A DNA stretch of 42,375 nt from an uncultured Bacteroidales bacterium (GCA_902771725.1 CACXXT010000022.1:1-42375), one strand, 5' to 3'. Positions 24,245 through 33,657 are shown, numbered from the stretch's first letter. The notes: generated by a model not told the origin, from the sequence alone. Translations and numbers: made by a program.

Positions 24245-26392
24245 CTACGTCAGCACACGGTCTCCAAGCTGACGTCCCAAGGCGGTTTGCACTTGCTTCA
24301 ACTCCTGGAAGCGCTTCATCACTGCGATGGAGCGCTCCTTGTCTGCCAGCACTTCCGGTGATGACATCTGCTGCATCACCTCGCGCAGTTCACGCTCGAG
24401 GATTGCAAATTTATAGTCAGTAATCAAGTGGGGCACCAACTCTGCCAGACGTTCTTCTTCCGGCTTGATGGGTATACCTTTCTCGTGAATCTTACTGAGG
24501 GCTTCCTTCTCGTGGGCCAGTTCTGTGGAAAGTTCTGCAATTGCCAAATCGGGATGATTCTCGAAATACCGGCTGCAGCGGAAGTCCTCTTCGTGGAAGT
24601 GCTCCAGTGCTTCGGCAAGGATGCGCCGGTGCAAAGGGCTCTGGAACTGAATCCCATCTTCGTCCAAGGCATACTGAATGAACTCAACAACGGTTATCGG
24701 ACGAGACTCTCCATTCTCATCTTCCGCTTCGAAGACCACTTTCTCGCCGTGGCGCACAATCAACTGTACCAGTAACTGCTCGGTCTGCAGTAACTGAGCC
24801 TCTTCGACCTGCTGCTTGCTCTGAAGGTTCGTAGTTGGCAGCACACTGCCTTCTGGAATGATTCCAGCCAGCATCGCCTCCTCCTCGGGCGTCAGTACAG
24901 GGACTTGTTCGGACGAAGGTGAAGTTCCTGAGGGTTGTGGCAATACAGGAGTGCCTTGAGCTGCAGCAGCAGAAGCTGGCTCCGTGGTTGTGGCTGGAGC
25001 ACCGGCCGAAGTGGTTCCTGTAGCTCCAGCACCTTGCTGCCGACTGGCTTCCCGCTCCCGTTCGCGCTGACGTTCTTCGCGCTGCTGCTTGCGCACCTTT
25101 GCCACGGCAGCAGTGATGATGCGCTCTTCCACAGACAACATCTGGGATGTCTCCTTGATGTAGAACGTGCGAGTGATCTCATCAGGAATGACCGCCAGAC
25201 TCTGCACTATATTACCTGTCAGACGCGAGAGTTTGATGGGATCGCCCTGTGCCTCTTCCAAAAGCAGATTGGTCTTGAACTGGATGAAGTCCACCTGGTG
25301 AGCCTTCAGGTATTCCTGATACTCCGTGGCCGTATGCTTGCGGGCGAAGCTGTCGGGGTCATCACCGTCGGGCAGCAACAAGAGCTTCACACTCATACCC
25401 TCTGCCAACAGCATATCGATACCACGTTGCGAGGCTTTGATACCTGCAGCATCGCCATCGTAGATGACCACGATATTCTCCGTGAAACGGTGGATGGCAC
25501 GTATCTGTTCGTGGGTCAAAGCCGTACCGCTCGAAGCCACTACGTTCTCCACGCCTTGCTGGTGCATGGCCATCACGTCGGTATAACCTTCGACAAGGTA
25601 GCAAAGGTCTTGTTGCACGATTGCTTTCTTGGCAAAGAACAGTCCGTAGAGTTCGCGTTTCTTGGAATAGATGACACTCTCCGGGGAGTTCTGATACTTC
25701 ACCTGAACGCCCTTCGTGCGGCTGTCCAACACACGTCCGCCGAAACCTACCACCTTACCTGAAATGGTGTGAATGGGGAAGATGACACGGTTGCGGAAGC
25801 GGTCGTAGGTCTTGCCTGCCTCATTGCGGATGCAGAGTCCCGTCTTCAGCAGGAAGTCTCCATTGTACCCAGCTTCCAGGCCGGCCTTCCACTGGGCATC
25901 GTACTTGTCGGGGCAGAAGCCGAGCTGGAACTTCTTGATGAGGTCGTCGCGGAAACCGCGCTGGCGGAAGTAGGCCAGACCAATAGCACGACCATCCAGC
26001 GTGTCGTTCATCTGCTGCTGAAACCATTCGTTCGCCCACTCGTTGACGGCGAAGAGGCTTTCGCGCTCGCTCTGCTCCGCCTTTTCCTCGTCGGTCTGCT
26101 CGCGTTCCTTGACTTCGATGTGATACTTCTTAGCCAGATATTTCAGTGCCTCGGGATAAGTCAACTGCTCGTGCTCCATGATGAAATGCACGGGCGTACC
26201 GCCCTTGCCGCAGGCAAAGCACTTGCAGATATTCTTGGACGGCGATACCATGAACGAGGGCGTGCGGTCGTCGTGGAACGGGCACAGCCCCTTCAAGTTC
26301 GCTCCGGCGCGCTTGAGGGTCACGAAATCTGAGACGACATCTACAATGTTCGCCGCATCCAGAATCCTATCGACTGTTTGCCTGTCTATCAT
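24245..26392 (-). CDS. dnaG: DNA primase
   Basis: Synthesises RNA primers at the replication fork. The CHC2 zinc finger (Cys37, His40, Cys58, Cys61: CPFHDDRTPSF ... CKCFACGKGG) opens the protein. The TOPRIM core shows LVEGYTDVMAMHQ (about 262-274) and VVIYDGDAAGIKAS (about 308-321). The linker about 430-520 is unusually long, charged, then Ala/Thr/Pro-rich (QQGAGATGTTSAGAPATT), before the C-terminal helicase-binding region. 715 aa in all. Convergent with the GH18-like gene (22-nt gap). Upstream lie three tandem 22-nt repeats. Confidence 0.97.
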   Translation of the reverse strand: MIDRQTVDRILDAANIVDVVSDFVTLKRAGANLKGLCPFHDDRTPSFMVSPSKNICKCFACGKGGTPVHFIMEHEQLTYPEALKYLAKKYHIEVKEREQTDEEKAEQSERESLFAVNEWANEWFQQQMNDTLDGRAIGLAYFRQRGFRDDLIKKFQLGFCPDKYDAQWKAGLEAGYNGDFLLKTGLCIRNEAGKTYDRFRNRVIFPIHTISGKVVGFGGRVLDSRTKGVQVKYQNSPESVIYSKKRELYGLFFAKKAIVQQDLCYLVEGYTDVMAMHQQGVENVVASSGTALTHEQIRAIHRFTENIVVIYDGDAAGIKASQRGIDMLLAEGMSVKLLLLPDGDDPDSFARKHTATEYQEYLKAHQVDFIQFKTNLLLEEAQGDPIKLSRLTGNIVQSLAVIPDEITRTFYIKETSQMLSVEERIITAAVAKVRKQQREERQREREREASRQQGAGATGTTSAGAPATTTEPASAAAAQGTPVLPQPSGTSPSSEQVPVLTPEEEAMLAGIIPEGSVLPTTNLQSKQQVEEAQLLQTEQLLVQLIVRHGEKVVFEAEDENGESRPITVVEFIQYALDEDGIQFQSPLHRRILAEALEHFHEEDFRCSRYFENHPDLAIAELSTELAHEKEALSKIHEKGIPIKPEEERLAELVPHLITDYKFAILERELREVMQQMSSPEVLADKERSIAVMKRFQELKQVQTALGRQLGDRVLT

Positions 26393-26412
26393 ACATCAAT
26401 GTCTGTTGTCGC

Positions 26413-26472
26413 ATACCAGCGGTGGTACAAATCTATACCAGCGGTGGTACAAATCTATACCAGCGGTGGTAC
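26413..26472. repeat. Three tandem 22-nt repeats containing a hairpin, between GH105 and dnaG
   Basis: The unit ATACCAGCGGTGGTAC plus AAATCT occurs twice in full (26413-26434, 26435-26456). The 16-nt core occurs a third time (26457-26472). Each core can fold as TACCA-GCGG-TGGTA. The array begins 6 nt past the GH105 stop codon and ends 20 nt before the dnaG ATG. Role unknown; operator array, terminator-like structure or a slipped repeat are all possible. Confidence 0.85.
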
Positions 26473-26478
26473 TCGCCC

Positions 26479-27945
26479 TTACTTCACGGCTTCTCCCTGC
26501 CCGTCCTCGGTCAGATAGAAGAGAGGAGCCGGGTTGGTCTGCTCCTGCTCGTAGTAGTGCAGGCCGCTGTCGTTGGTGCGGGGATGCCATTCACAGAGGA
26601 GGTTGATCATCTCGGCGGCAGCCCAGATGACGGGACCATAGCCGTGGGCAGCGGCTGCGCTGACGGGACGATAGTAATAGAACGCGGGATCAAAGGCCAT
26701 GCCCGTGCCCACACAGGTGCCTTCGACCTTGCCTTGTTCTGTTATCTTCGTGCTGATGGCGTGCCAAGCCAGCTGAGCTACGCCGCCATAGGTGATGCCT
26801 TCGAGCCAACCCTTGCGGATGGCGTGGGCGATGGAGTAGCAGTAGATGGCGGTAGCACTGGTCTCGAGGTAGCTGTCCGAGCGGTCCAGGAGCTGGTGCC
26901 AGAAGCCCTCGCTGGACTGCAGGGCACAGAGTCCTGCCACGTGCTCGCGCAGTTGGTTGAGGATGAAGGGGCGGTCGATGTGGTCCTCGGGCAGCATGTC
27001 CAGGAGTTCCACCGTAGTCAGCAGCGCCCAGCCATTGGCCCGTGCCCAGTGGTAGGTGGGTTGCTGTGCCAGTCCTTCGACGTAGCCGTGGCGGTAGATC
27101 TGCTTCTCGGGCACCCACATGCGGCGGACGAAGTTCTTGTACATCGTGGCAGCCTCATCGAAATACTTCGGGTCGTTGAAGTAGATGCCAGCGTAGGCGA
27201 TGGTCGGGATGCCCATGTACATATCATCGAGCCAGATGGTGTTGTGCTGCGGACGATGGCGTGCAAAAGTGCGGTCGGGCAGTCGGTACTGACCGTTCTC
27301 CACGAAGTTGAAGTAGTTGTTGATGAGCGTGTCGATGGAGACCACGATACCCTTGAAACCCATTCGTCCATCCTGGCGGTTATCGGGCTTAGCCTTGGCA
27401 TATTTCATCATGGCGGTGCACATCGTGCCGCAATCATCGAGTGCGCGGGGATGGATAACTTGTTCCATCTGCGCATCCTCTATCTCGGGCTTGGCGGCAT
27501 CGCGCTGCTTGAAAAGCGAATAGGCAAAGCGCAACGTGCCCATGGCGCGATCAACATATTGCTCATAGCGTTGGTCGCCCGTGGAAGCCTTGGCGGCGAG
27601 CAGGGCCTGATAGGTGATTCCCCACTCATAGCTGCCGATGCGGAAAGCGCCCCGCTTGATGGTGGCTCCTTCGGGCAGTGGCGTCAGTTCGTCCTCGCTG
27701 AGCGACTTGCCATCCTTGTCCTGAATATCGGGGGTCAGTTCGGCATCAATGTAGCTGAAGATGCGTTCCAAGTCTGCCTTCACCGCATCGGCCGTCAGTT
27801 CGCCATAGGGAACTTTGTAGTCGGGCTTCAGGAGATGAAGCGGAGTGGTGGAGTCATTGATTTCCTCGGTCTGCTGAGGACCGTTCTTGCAGGCGGTGAT
27901 GGCGACGGCTGCCGCTGCCACACACAGGATAGGGCGGAATTTCAT
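26479..27945 (-). CDS. GH105 family unsaturated rhamnogalacturonyl hydrolase (lipoprotein)
   Basis: Removes the unsaturated galacturonyl residue left on rhamnogalacturonan oligosaccharides by lyases. An (alpha/alpha)6 barrel is recognised by WLDDMYMGIPTIAYAG (about 235-250), HWARANGWALL (about 298-308) and the C-terminal GTGMAFDPAFYYYRP. Lipoprotein signal with lipobox AITAC (Cys19). 488 aa is slightly longer than the family minimum because of the N-terminal anchor region. The start overlaps the stop of the DUF362 gene by 4 nt, so the two are coupled. Acts with the upstream PL26-type lyase gene. Confidence 0.88.
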   Translation of the reverse strand: MKFRPILCVAAAAVAITACKNGPQQTEEINDSTTPLHLLKPDYKVPYGELTADAVKADLERIFSYIDAELTPDIQDKDGKSLSEDELTPLPEGATIKRGAFRIGSYEWGITYQALLAAKASTGDQRYEQYVDRAMGTLRFAYSLFKQRDAAKPEIEDAQMEQVIHPRALDDCGTMCTAMMKYAKAKPDNRQDGRMGFKGIVVSIDTLINNYFNFVENGQYRLPDRTFARHRPQHNTIWLDDMYMGIPTIAYAGIYFNDPKYFDEAATMYKNFVRRMWVPEKQIYRHGYVEGLAQQPTYHWARANGWALLTTVELLDMLPEDHIDRPFILNQLREHVAGLCALQSSEGFWHQLLDRSDSYLETSATAIYCYSIAHAIRKGWLEGITYGGVAQLAWHAISTKITEQGKVEGTCVGTGMAFDPAFYYYRPVSAAAAHGYGPVIWAAAEMINLLCEWHPRTNDSGLHYYEQEQTNPAPLFYLTEDGQGEAVK

Positions 27946-28946
27946 TCTTCGTCTAAGTTTATGAGTTTATACGTCTTGCTGCCGAGACCGATTTTCTCGG
28001 CATACTCTGTGATATAGGTGCCGTGCTGACGATTGATGCGCTCGATGAGGGGCTGCTCATTGTCGCCCTCGGCTGCCTTGTGGTTGAAGACTTTGTCGAG
28101 GCAAGCCTGGTCCACGGCCACGGGGTCGAGGGAAGCCATGATGCCCATATCCAGCAACTCCGGACGGGCGGCATTGCCGTCGCAGTCACAATCCACGCTC
28201 ATGTTGTTCATCACGTCGATGTAGAGGATGCGCTCGCCTCCGAAGTAGTTGTGAACAGCCTGGGCGGCAGCGGCCATAGATTCCAGGAAGCCGTCCTGAT
28301 CGTCGGTATGATTCCAGCACTCCTCGGGGTCGGTGGTGATGCCCACACTGTGGATGTAAGCCTTGCCATTGGTGGAGGCTACGCCGATGCTGGCGTTCTT
28401 CAGCACGCCGCCGAAGCCGCCCATGGCATGACCTTTGAAGTGAGCGAGGTTGATCATGAAATCGTAGTTACGCAAGTGGTCGCCCACGATGTCATACTTC
28501 AGGTGGGTGCTGTCGGCCACGGGAATCTGCATCTCGCCCTCCTCGTCCATGAGATCCACGGTGAAGAGGCTGTCGAAGCCGTGCTCGTGAATGGTCTGCC
28601 AGTGCAGAGCCTTGTCCTGGCGGGTGCCGCCGTAGGCCGTGCAACATTCCACGATGGTGCCCTTCACCTCCTCCACGAGGTTGCGGATGAGGGTGGGCTT
28701 CAAGTAGTGGGTGTTGCCTCCTTCGCCCGTGCTGATTTTCACTGCCACGCGTCCCGTGGCTTCCCGCCCGAGGGCTTTGTAAATCTTCACCAGCGATTCG
28801 GGGGTGATTTCCTTCGTGAAATAGACGACAGGAGCGTCTTCGGCCACAGGCTCCGGAGCCTCTGCAGCCGAGTTCTTTGTTGTAGGGGTACAAGCCGTCG
28901 TGGCGGCAGCCAGTGCAATTGTTGCCATTAAGAATAATTTCTTCAT
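27942..28946 (-). CDS. DUF362 domain lipoprotein
   Basis: 334-aa protein with lipoprotein signal (MKKLFLMATIALAAATTAC). The DUF362 domain is recognised by VAVKISTGEGGNTHYLKP, LINLAHFKGHAMGGFGGVLKNASIG (about 165-190) and a Cys-containing DVMNNMSVDCDCDG. DUF362 proteins often carry or accompany iron-sulfur clusters, but the biochemical role is not established. It lies between the PL26 and GH105 genes (31-nt gap and 4-nt overlap), so it is part of the rhamnogalacturonan operon; what it does there is unknown. Confidence 0.82.
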   Translation of the reverse strand: MKKLFLMATIALAAATTACTPTTKNSAAEAPEPVAEDAPVVYFTKEITPESLVKIYKALGREATGRVAVKISTGEGGNTHYLKPTLIRNLVEEVKGTIVECCTAYGGTRQDKALHWQTIHEHGFDSLFTVDLMDEEGEMQIPVADSTHLKYDIVGDHLRNYDFMINLAHFKGHAMGGFGGVLKNASIGVASTNGKAYIHSVGITTDPEECWNHTDDQDGFLESMAAAAQAVHNYFGGERILYIDVMNNMSVDCDCDGNAARPELLDMGIMASLDPVAVDQACLDKVFNHKAAEGDNEQPLIERINRQHGTYITEYAEKIGLGSKTYKLINLDEE

Positions 28947-28977
28947 TGGTTGTTATTTATCGTTAGTTATTTCTCTG

Positions 28978-31674
28978 TCAGTCTTGGGGGATTACCTCTT
29001 GGAGATAAATCGCCTCGAGGCTCCAGAGGGCGCAGTCGTTGGTGGTCGTCTCGGCACTCTCCGTGACAGGCTGCGGTGCCTCAGACGGCAAGACGGGATG
29101 CGGGTCGAAGCGGTAGTGCTGCTGCGGCCGTCCGTACTTCCACATATCGCTCCACGTCTCGTCGGCCAGGGCCTTGTCCTTCAAGTGGTAGGCGGCATAA
29201 CCCTTCAGACGGCTGATGCGGAAGCTGTTTCTCGTCACCTTGTGATAGCGGGCGTTGTGGTCGAGGTAGCAGGAGGCGAACTTCTTGTCGGGCACCATTT
29301 CCAGCATCTCGTGCATCAGTTCGAACCCTCCCATGATGAACATGAGGTGCCCCGTGGATGTCAGGTCGCGGTCGCCCTCGTAGCTGAGGATGCCTGTAGC
29401 AGGGTCAAAGCCGAGTACGCCAGGCCCCGTGAACATGCCATTGGGCAAGGCGGCAATGCTCTTCATGCCCGCCTGAATCTTCTTCAGATATTTCTGGTCG
29501 CGCGTCCGTTCATATTCTGTCAACCAGTTGCCGGCGTAAGCCACCCAGTCGGGTCCTATACGCAGGCGGGCAGGAGCCGTACAGGGATATTTCTCTCGCG
29601 GCAGAGCCAGACGCATGGGATCAATGGTATAGAGCATCTGGTCGGCATCCTTCACGGCCGACATCAGGTCGCCCGTGCGCTCGTCCGTCGTCAGATAATA
29701 GTAGAAGCGGTTCCAAGCTGCCTGCGAGATGCGAGCCTCCTTGGCGCCGCAGCCCCAGTGGCTGACATTGTGGCGGGAGCCCAGTCCTGCATAAGGTCCG
29801 AGGTGATAAACATCTACCTCAGAGGTGTGTCGTGTCATGGCTTCTGCCATCCGCCATACTTCCGGTCGTGCCGTGCGCAGGAACGAATACCACAGCCAGG
29901 AGATGCTTCCCAATTCCGTGTTGTCCCAGGCGAAACCGCCCACATCGTACATCCATTCGTGGCGGACAGGATCGTAGCCATGCATGAAGTCGCCGTAATT
30001 CCAGAAGCCGTACCAGTGACGTTCGTCAATGGCTTTGAGGTAGAAATCAAGGTAGGCGGTCAGCAAGTCTTCGACCTTTGCACGCCGTTCATTCGAACGG
30101 TCAGGCAGGCTCCAGATGCCAAAGGCACGGCGCGAATGCAGATACTCCGGTGTGCAGACGAGCGGAGCGTCCTCTGCCTGCTGCTGGGCGAGTTGGGCGA
30201 TAGCTGCCTTGCCGGGATAGGCACGCTCTGGTATCAGGGTTAGCGTGGAGGTGCGGGCTATACCATAGGGCGTGGACATCCCTTCCTGCACGTCCTCGTA
30301 GCTGGCATTTAGGTCATGGGCAACGTTATCATAATGACGTAAGTCCATAGGACCTGCATCGGGACTCCAAAGGTAGGCGGTCAGGAAGGCGACCTCGTGC
30401 GTGGCACTGTCCACTTGCAGCGAGGCAGGATAGCTCTGCCAGAAGTCCTTCACACTCACACCCAGTCCACCGCTGACATCTCCTGCAAAGACATAGCCGT
30501 CGGCTCGTTGACCCGTATGTGTTCCTATCCATTGGTTATTCAGGTGGGCTCGCTTTTGGATGGCGTAGCCCTGATCATTAGGTTGGCTGAGGCGATAGGT
30601 GTTCCACTTCGCCCAATGACGCAGCAGGTCCTGGTTCTTCTCGTCGAAAAACGAGGGTTCAGGAATGCGCTTTCCCTGCACCTGCTGCAGTTCAAAGCTG
30701 GCATCGCTTCCGCTCATGAGGATACGTCGTCCGTTCAGGGGCTGCACGCTCTCGCTCCACACGCCGCCATCGCAGGTGGCGAAGGCTACATGGCGATTGT
30801 AAGCCTGCTCACGCATGGGAACCTCGAAACGGACACCCAGCGAGCGAATGAAATCGTGCTGCTGGTCACCATTATATATAAAGGTATGCACCAGTCGCAC
30901 CTGCTCCGAACCTGCATAGAAGTAAACACGAACAGTGAAGGGCAACCAGACGGAAGGCACCCTACCCCCTTCAGTGGGCTCGGCGGTTTCCCTGCCGAGA
31001 TCCCCCCCACCAGCATCCAGCATATACCCCCCCTGAATCTTAACCACAGCCCGTACATTTCCTGCACGCTCCACTTCCACCTTCTCAATCTGGGAGATAT
31101 AGTTCGAGAAACGGATTTCCTTCACGTCCTCTGCATACGGAGCATTCTGCCGGGTGCAGACGAGCTGACCTCGGCCTGCCACCTTCGTGCCGCCGAGCAC
31201 AAGACTGTCTATAATAGAGGTACCATTCTTGGAAATGTAAGCCTTCAGGTCACCCGCATTGATGCAGATTTGTCCGCCAGCCTCGCTGACCGACAACGCC
31301 CCGGGAGCACGCTGCTCTCCAGCCCCTTTCTTCACTTTTTCCTTCTTCTCTTTTCTCTCAAAGACGACTCCTTCTGTGCCACCAGGAACCACTGCCGCAA
31401 AGCCGCCCCACTTCACACTGCCGTCTGGCCAGAAAGCCGTAGGCCAGAAGTCAGCTGGAATCGCCTCGCCCTTGTCTGTCTTCAACGCATAGCCGTCTGT
31501 GGGCTTCATCTCTCCTTTATTAAATGGTATGCCAAAGCTGACGGGTCTATCGGCAGCAGGCGTCTTTCCAATCCAATGCAGACGAGCCGGAACATCTGCC
31601 GGTGCAGTGAATGCGGCAGCATGGGTCGCTACCACGAAAAGGTATGCAATCAGAATGCTCAAGTGAGGTCTCAT
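28978..31674 (-). CDS. PL26-type exo-rhamnogalacturonan lyase family protein (PcRGLX/YetA-like)
   Basis: 898-aa secreted protein with signal peptide MRPHLSILIAYLFVVATHAAA. The N-terminal RIFT-type barrel begins VPARLHWIGKTP and VSFGIPFNKGEMKP with FWPDGSVKWGGFAAV (about 75-90). The central domain has WLPFTVRVYFYAGSEQVRLVHTFIYNGDQQHDFI. The catalytic helical part includes HWYGFWNYGDFMHGYDP and GGFAWDNTELG. The family cleaves rhamnogalacturonan from its ends. An insertion, GGGDLGRETAEPTEGGR (about 218-236), interrupts the region before WLPFTV. The start at 31674 gives the signal peptide; further upstream codons approach the promoter box. First gene of the operon with DUF362 and GH105. Confidence 0.82.
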   Translation of the reverse strand: MRPHLSILIAYLFVVATHAAAFTAPADVPARLHWIGKTPAADRPVSFGIPFNKGEMKPTDGYALKTDKGEAIPADFWPTAFWPDGSVKWGGFAAVVPGGTEGVVFERKEKKEKVKKGAGEQRAPGALSVSEAGGQICINAGDLKAYISKNGTSIIDSLVLGGTKVAGRGQLVCTRQNAPYAEDVKEIRFSNYISQIEKVEVERAGNVRAVVKIQGGYMLDAGGGDLGRETAEPTEGGRVPSVWLPFTVRVYFYAGSEQVRLVHTFIYNGDQQHDFIRSLGVRFEVPMREQAYNRHVAFATCDGGVWSESVQPLNGRRILMSGSDASFELQQVQGKRIPEPSFFDEKNQDLLRHWAKWNTYRLSQPNDQGYAIQKRAHLNNQWIGTHTGQRADGYVFAGDVSGGLGVSVKDFWQSYPASLQVDSATHEVAFLTAYLWSPDAGPMDLRHYDNVAHDLNASYEDVQEGMSTPYGIARTSTLTLIPERAYPGKAAIAQLAQQQAEDAPLVCTPEYLHSRRAFGIWSLPDRSNERRAKVEDLLTAYLDFYLKAIDERHWYGFWNYGDFMHGYDPVRHEWMYDVGGFAWDNTELGSISWLWYSFLRTARPEVWRMAEAMTRHTSEVDVYHLGPYAGLGSRHNVSHWGCGAKEARISQAAWNRFYYYLTTDERTGDLMSAVKDADQMLYTIDPMRLALPREKYPCTAPARLRIGPDWVAYAGNWLTEYERTRDQKYLKKIQAGMKSIAALPNGMFTGPGVLGFDPATGILSYEGDRDLTSTGHLMFIMGGFELMHEMLEMVPDKKFASCYLDHNARYHKVTRNSFRISRLKGYAAYHLKDKALADETWSDMWKYGRPQQHYRFDPHPVLPSEAPQPVTESAETTTNDCALWSLEAIYLQEVIPQD

Positions 31675-31713
31675 AAATGCTGTTTTTAGTTCGTCAGAGT
31701 TACTTTGAGACTG

Positions 31714-31721
31714 CAAAATTA
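31714..31721 (-). promoter_or_regulatory. -7 promoter box of the PL26-DUF362-GH105 operon
   Basis: TAATTTTG on the minus strand, 39 nt before the ATG at 31674. Divergent from the box at 31817-31824; both genes may share a regulator bound between them. Confidence 0.55.
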
Positions 31722-31816
31722 ACCATTGTTTTCTGATTTTGGGGCAAAAAAGGAGAAAAAGTAGACCTGTACTATCGTTTTTGCCCAGATTTGTGTGTTC
31801 ACAGAAGTTTTTTACC

Positions 31817-31824
31817 TATCTTTG
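31817..31824 (+). promoter_or_regulatory. -7 promoter box of the DUF4861 gene
   Basis: TATCTTTG, 32 nt before the ATG at 31857. A TTTG at 31790-31793 is a possible -33 element at a long spacing (23 nt). Confidence 0.55.
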
Positions 31825-31856
31825 CCCAAACATAAATCGTAAAAAGAGCTCATTAC

Positions 31857-33101
31857 ATGAATAAAATTATCTCTCTCCTTGTGTTGGCGGCTGCTGCCGT
31901 CGCCGCCCATGCCCAGTCCTTCACCGTCAAGGTGAGCAACCCCTCTGCCTCCGACCGCCACGATGTTCCAGTCGTCGTCGACCTCCACAAGATTCTCGGC
32001 AAGAATGTTTCTACGATAATCTCGGCAGAAGTCATTGCTCCCAATGCCGGTAACAAATCCCGCGGGACAGGCATTCTTGTACCCTGCCAGCTCGATGACC
32101 TCGACGGCGACCTCATCTTTGACGAACTTGCCTTCGTCTGCGATATGCCTGCACATGCCACCCTCACCTGCAAGGTCGTCTGCTCGGCAATCCAGCCCCA
32201 GAAATCTTACCGCCCCCGCACGGCTGCCTTCATGAAGGTCTGGGATCGCAAGTTCCGCTATCCATACATTAATAGTATAGAGTACCAGGGGCGCAACGAA
32301 CCCCTCGCCACCTACGATGCCATCTACGGTCATGGTGCACAATGGGAGTCTGAGCTGGTGGGTTTCCGTGTCTACATGGATCATCGCCAGAGTATTGACA
32401 TCTATGGGAAACCGACTCCCCAGCTCGTCCTGGATCAGACGAACTTCTATTCCACGCGTGAGGACATCGCCCAAGGTCGGGGTTGCGACATTCTCTTCGC
32501 TGGTCAGAGCGTGGGAGCCGCATCGTTCCGTGGCTATCTGAACGGACAGCCCACATACGTGGACGAAGTCGAGGCACGTGGCCAGCGAGTGATTGCCAGC
32601 GGACCGGTACGTGCCATCGTAGAGGTGACGGACAAGAACTGGAGCTACAACGGACGACGGCTGCAGATGCGACAGCGCTACACCATCTTTGCCGGACACC
32701 GCGATGTACAGGTGGACATCCAGCTCGCTGGCAGCGACGTCGATGCACAGAACTTCTGCACCGGAGTTCAGAAACTAGAAATGGAGAACCAGGGATTTGT
32801 CGAGACCAATGGTCTTGCCGGCTCATGGGGCAAAAACGTACCCGACAAAACGGCCGAAGACCTCGTCGAAGGAGTGGGACTGGGAGTCTGCGTACTGGCG
32901 CCCTATCTGACATCCACCAAGGAGGATCCCCTCAACTACCTCACCATCCTGCGACCCTCAGCAGGACACATCCGCTACCACCTCGCCATTTGCGCCGACA
33001 TGGAGCACACAGGATTTCATGATGCAAAAAGTTGGTTCAACTGGCTGCAGACATGGCAGGCCGAGTTGAACCAACCTTGTATGGTTAAGATAAGTCGCTG
33101 A
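31857..33101 (+). CDS. DUF4861 family secreted protein
   Basis: 414-aa protein with signal peptide MNKIISLLVLAAAAVAAHA. The start of the mature part resembles a beta-sandwich (FTVKVSNPSASDRHDVPVVV); the middle has YGHGAQWESELVGFRVYMDHRQSIDIYGK. These features fit DUF4861, found in Bacteroidetes pectin and other polysaccharide loci and possibly a carbohydrate-active enzyme; activity is not established. It is divergent from the PL26 operon, sharing a 182-nt promoter region, which supports a role in the same substrate pathway. It converges with the OMP gene with a 3-nt gap. Confidence 0.65.
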   Translation: MNKIISLLVLAAAAVAAHAQSFTVKVSNPSASDRHDVPVVVDLHKILGKNVSTIISAEVIAPNAGNKSRGTGILVPCQLDDLDGDLIFDELAFVCDMPAHATLTCKVVCSAIQPQKSYRPRTAAFMKVWDRKFRYPYINSIEYQGRNEPLATYDAIYGHGAQWESELVGFRVYMDHRQSIDIYGKPTPQLVLDQTNFYSTREDIAQGRGCDILFAGQSVGAASFRGYLNGQPTYVDEVEARGQRVIASGPVRAIVEVTDKNWSYNGRRLQMRQRYTIFAGHRDVQVDIQLAGSDVDAQNFCTGVQKLEMENQGFVETNGLAGSWGKNVPDKTAEDLVEGVGLGVCVLAPYLTSTKEDPLNYLTILRPSAGHIRYHLAICADMEHTGFHDAKSWFNWLQTWQAELNQPCMVKISR

Positions 33102-33104
33102 CGC

Positions 33105-33611
33105 TTAGAAGCGATAAGTGATACCCAGATTAAGGACGCTGTGTCCGAAATCGTTGGTGATCATGTACTTGTACTGCAGGTTCGCATAGATATTCTCGGT
33201 GATATCGTACTGGAAACCGGCACCGATGTTGGCGCCTACGCGGAAAAAGTTGTCATCGATGACATTGATATGGCGATGCCACAGGGCAAGACCGACAACA
33301 GGATATACGTGCATTCCATACTTCATTGGAATCACATAGGGATGAATGTCGAGGTCTACATTCCAGTCGATTGTCTCCTTAGCCTTGAAATAATAGTTGA
33401 AAGCCAACTCTGCACGTACGCGGGGTGCAAAGTAATACTGCAGACGGGGTACATGGATACCGAAGTTAGTAACACCTGCACCAAAACCCAGGTTGAAGCC
33501 GAAGCCTACACCCCAGTCACCGGACTCAGGTTCTTCTGAATAATAATAATCCTGTGCGAAAGCACCTGCACTCAGCAGGGCTACGCAAATTGCTAAAAGA
33601 AAACGTTTCAT
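33105..33611 (-). CDS. Small outer-membrane beta-barrel protein
   Basis: 168-aa protein with signal peptide MKRFLLAICVALLSAGAFA. The mature part shows alternating aromatic and small residues typical of an 8-strand porin-like barrel (GVGFGFNLGFGAGV, YYFAPRVRAELAFNYYF, VGANIGAGFQYDIT). It ends in an aromatic residue (LNLGITYRF), the usual outer-membrane assembly signal. No specific family can be named. Single gene with its own promoter, divergent from tatA. Confidence 0.85.
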   Translation of the reverse strand: MKRFLLAICVALLSAGAFAQDYYYSEEPESGDWGVGFGFNLGFGAGVTNFGIHVPRLQYYFAPRVRAELAFNYYFKAKETIDWNVDLDIHPYVIPMKYGMHVYPVVGLALWHRHINVIDDNFFRVGANIGAGFQYDITENIYANLQYKYMITNDFGHSVLNLGITYRF

Positions 33612-33649
33612 AAAAGTGTTTTTTTGTTAAATGTTGGTAATTCTGCCCG

Positions 33650-33657
33650 CAAATATA
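33650..33657 (-). promoter_or_regulatory. -7 promoter box of the OMP gene
   Basis: TATATTTG on the minus strand, 38 nt before the ATG at 33611. Confidence 0.55.

Noticed and set aside
26413..26472. CRISPR array
   Set aside because: Copies are 22 nt apart with only a 6-nt constant spacer, so there are no variable spacers.
26422..28017. 531-codon plus-strand frame opposite GH105
   Set aside because: Antisense shadow of a conserved enzyme; its start lies in the tandem repeats and no protein family is evident.
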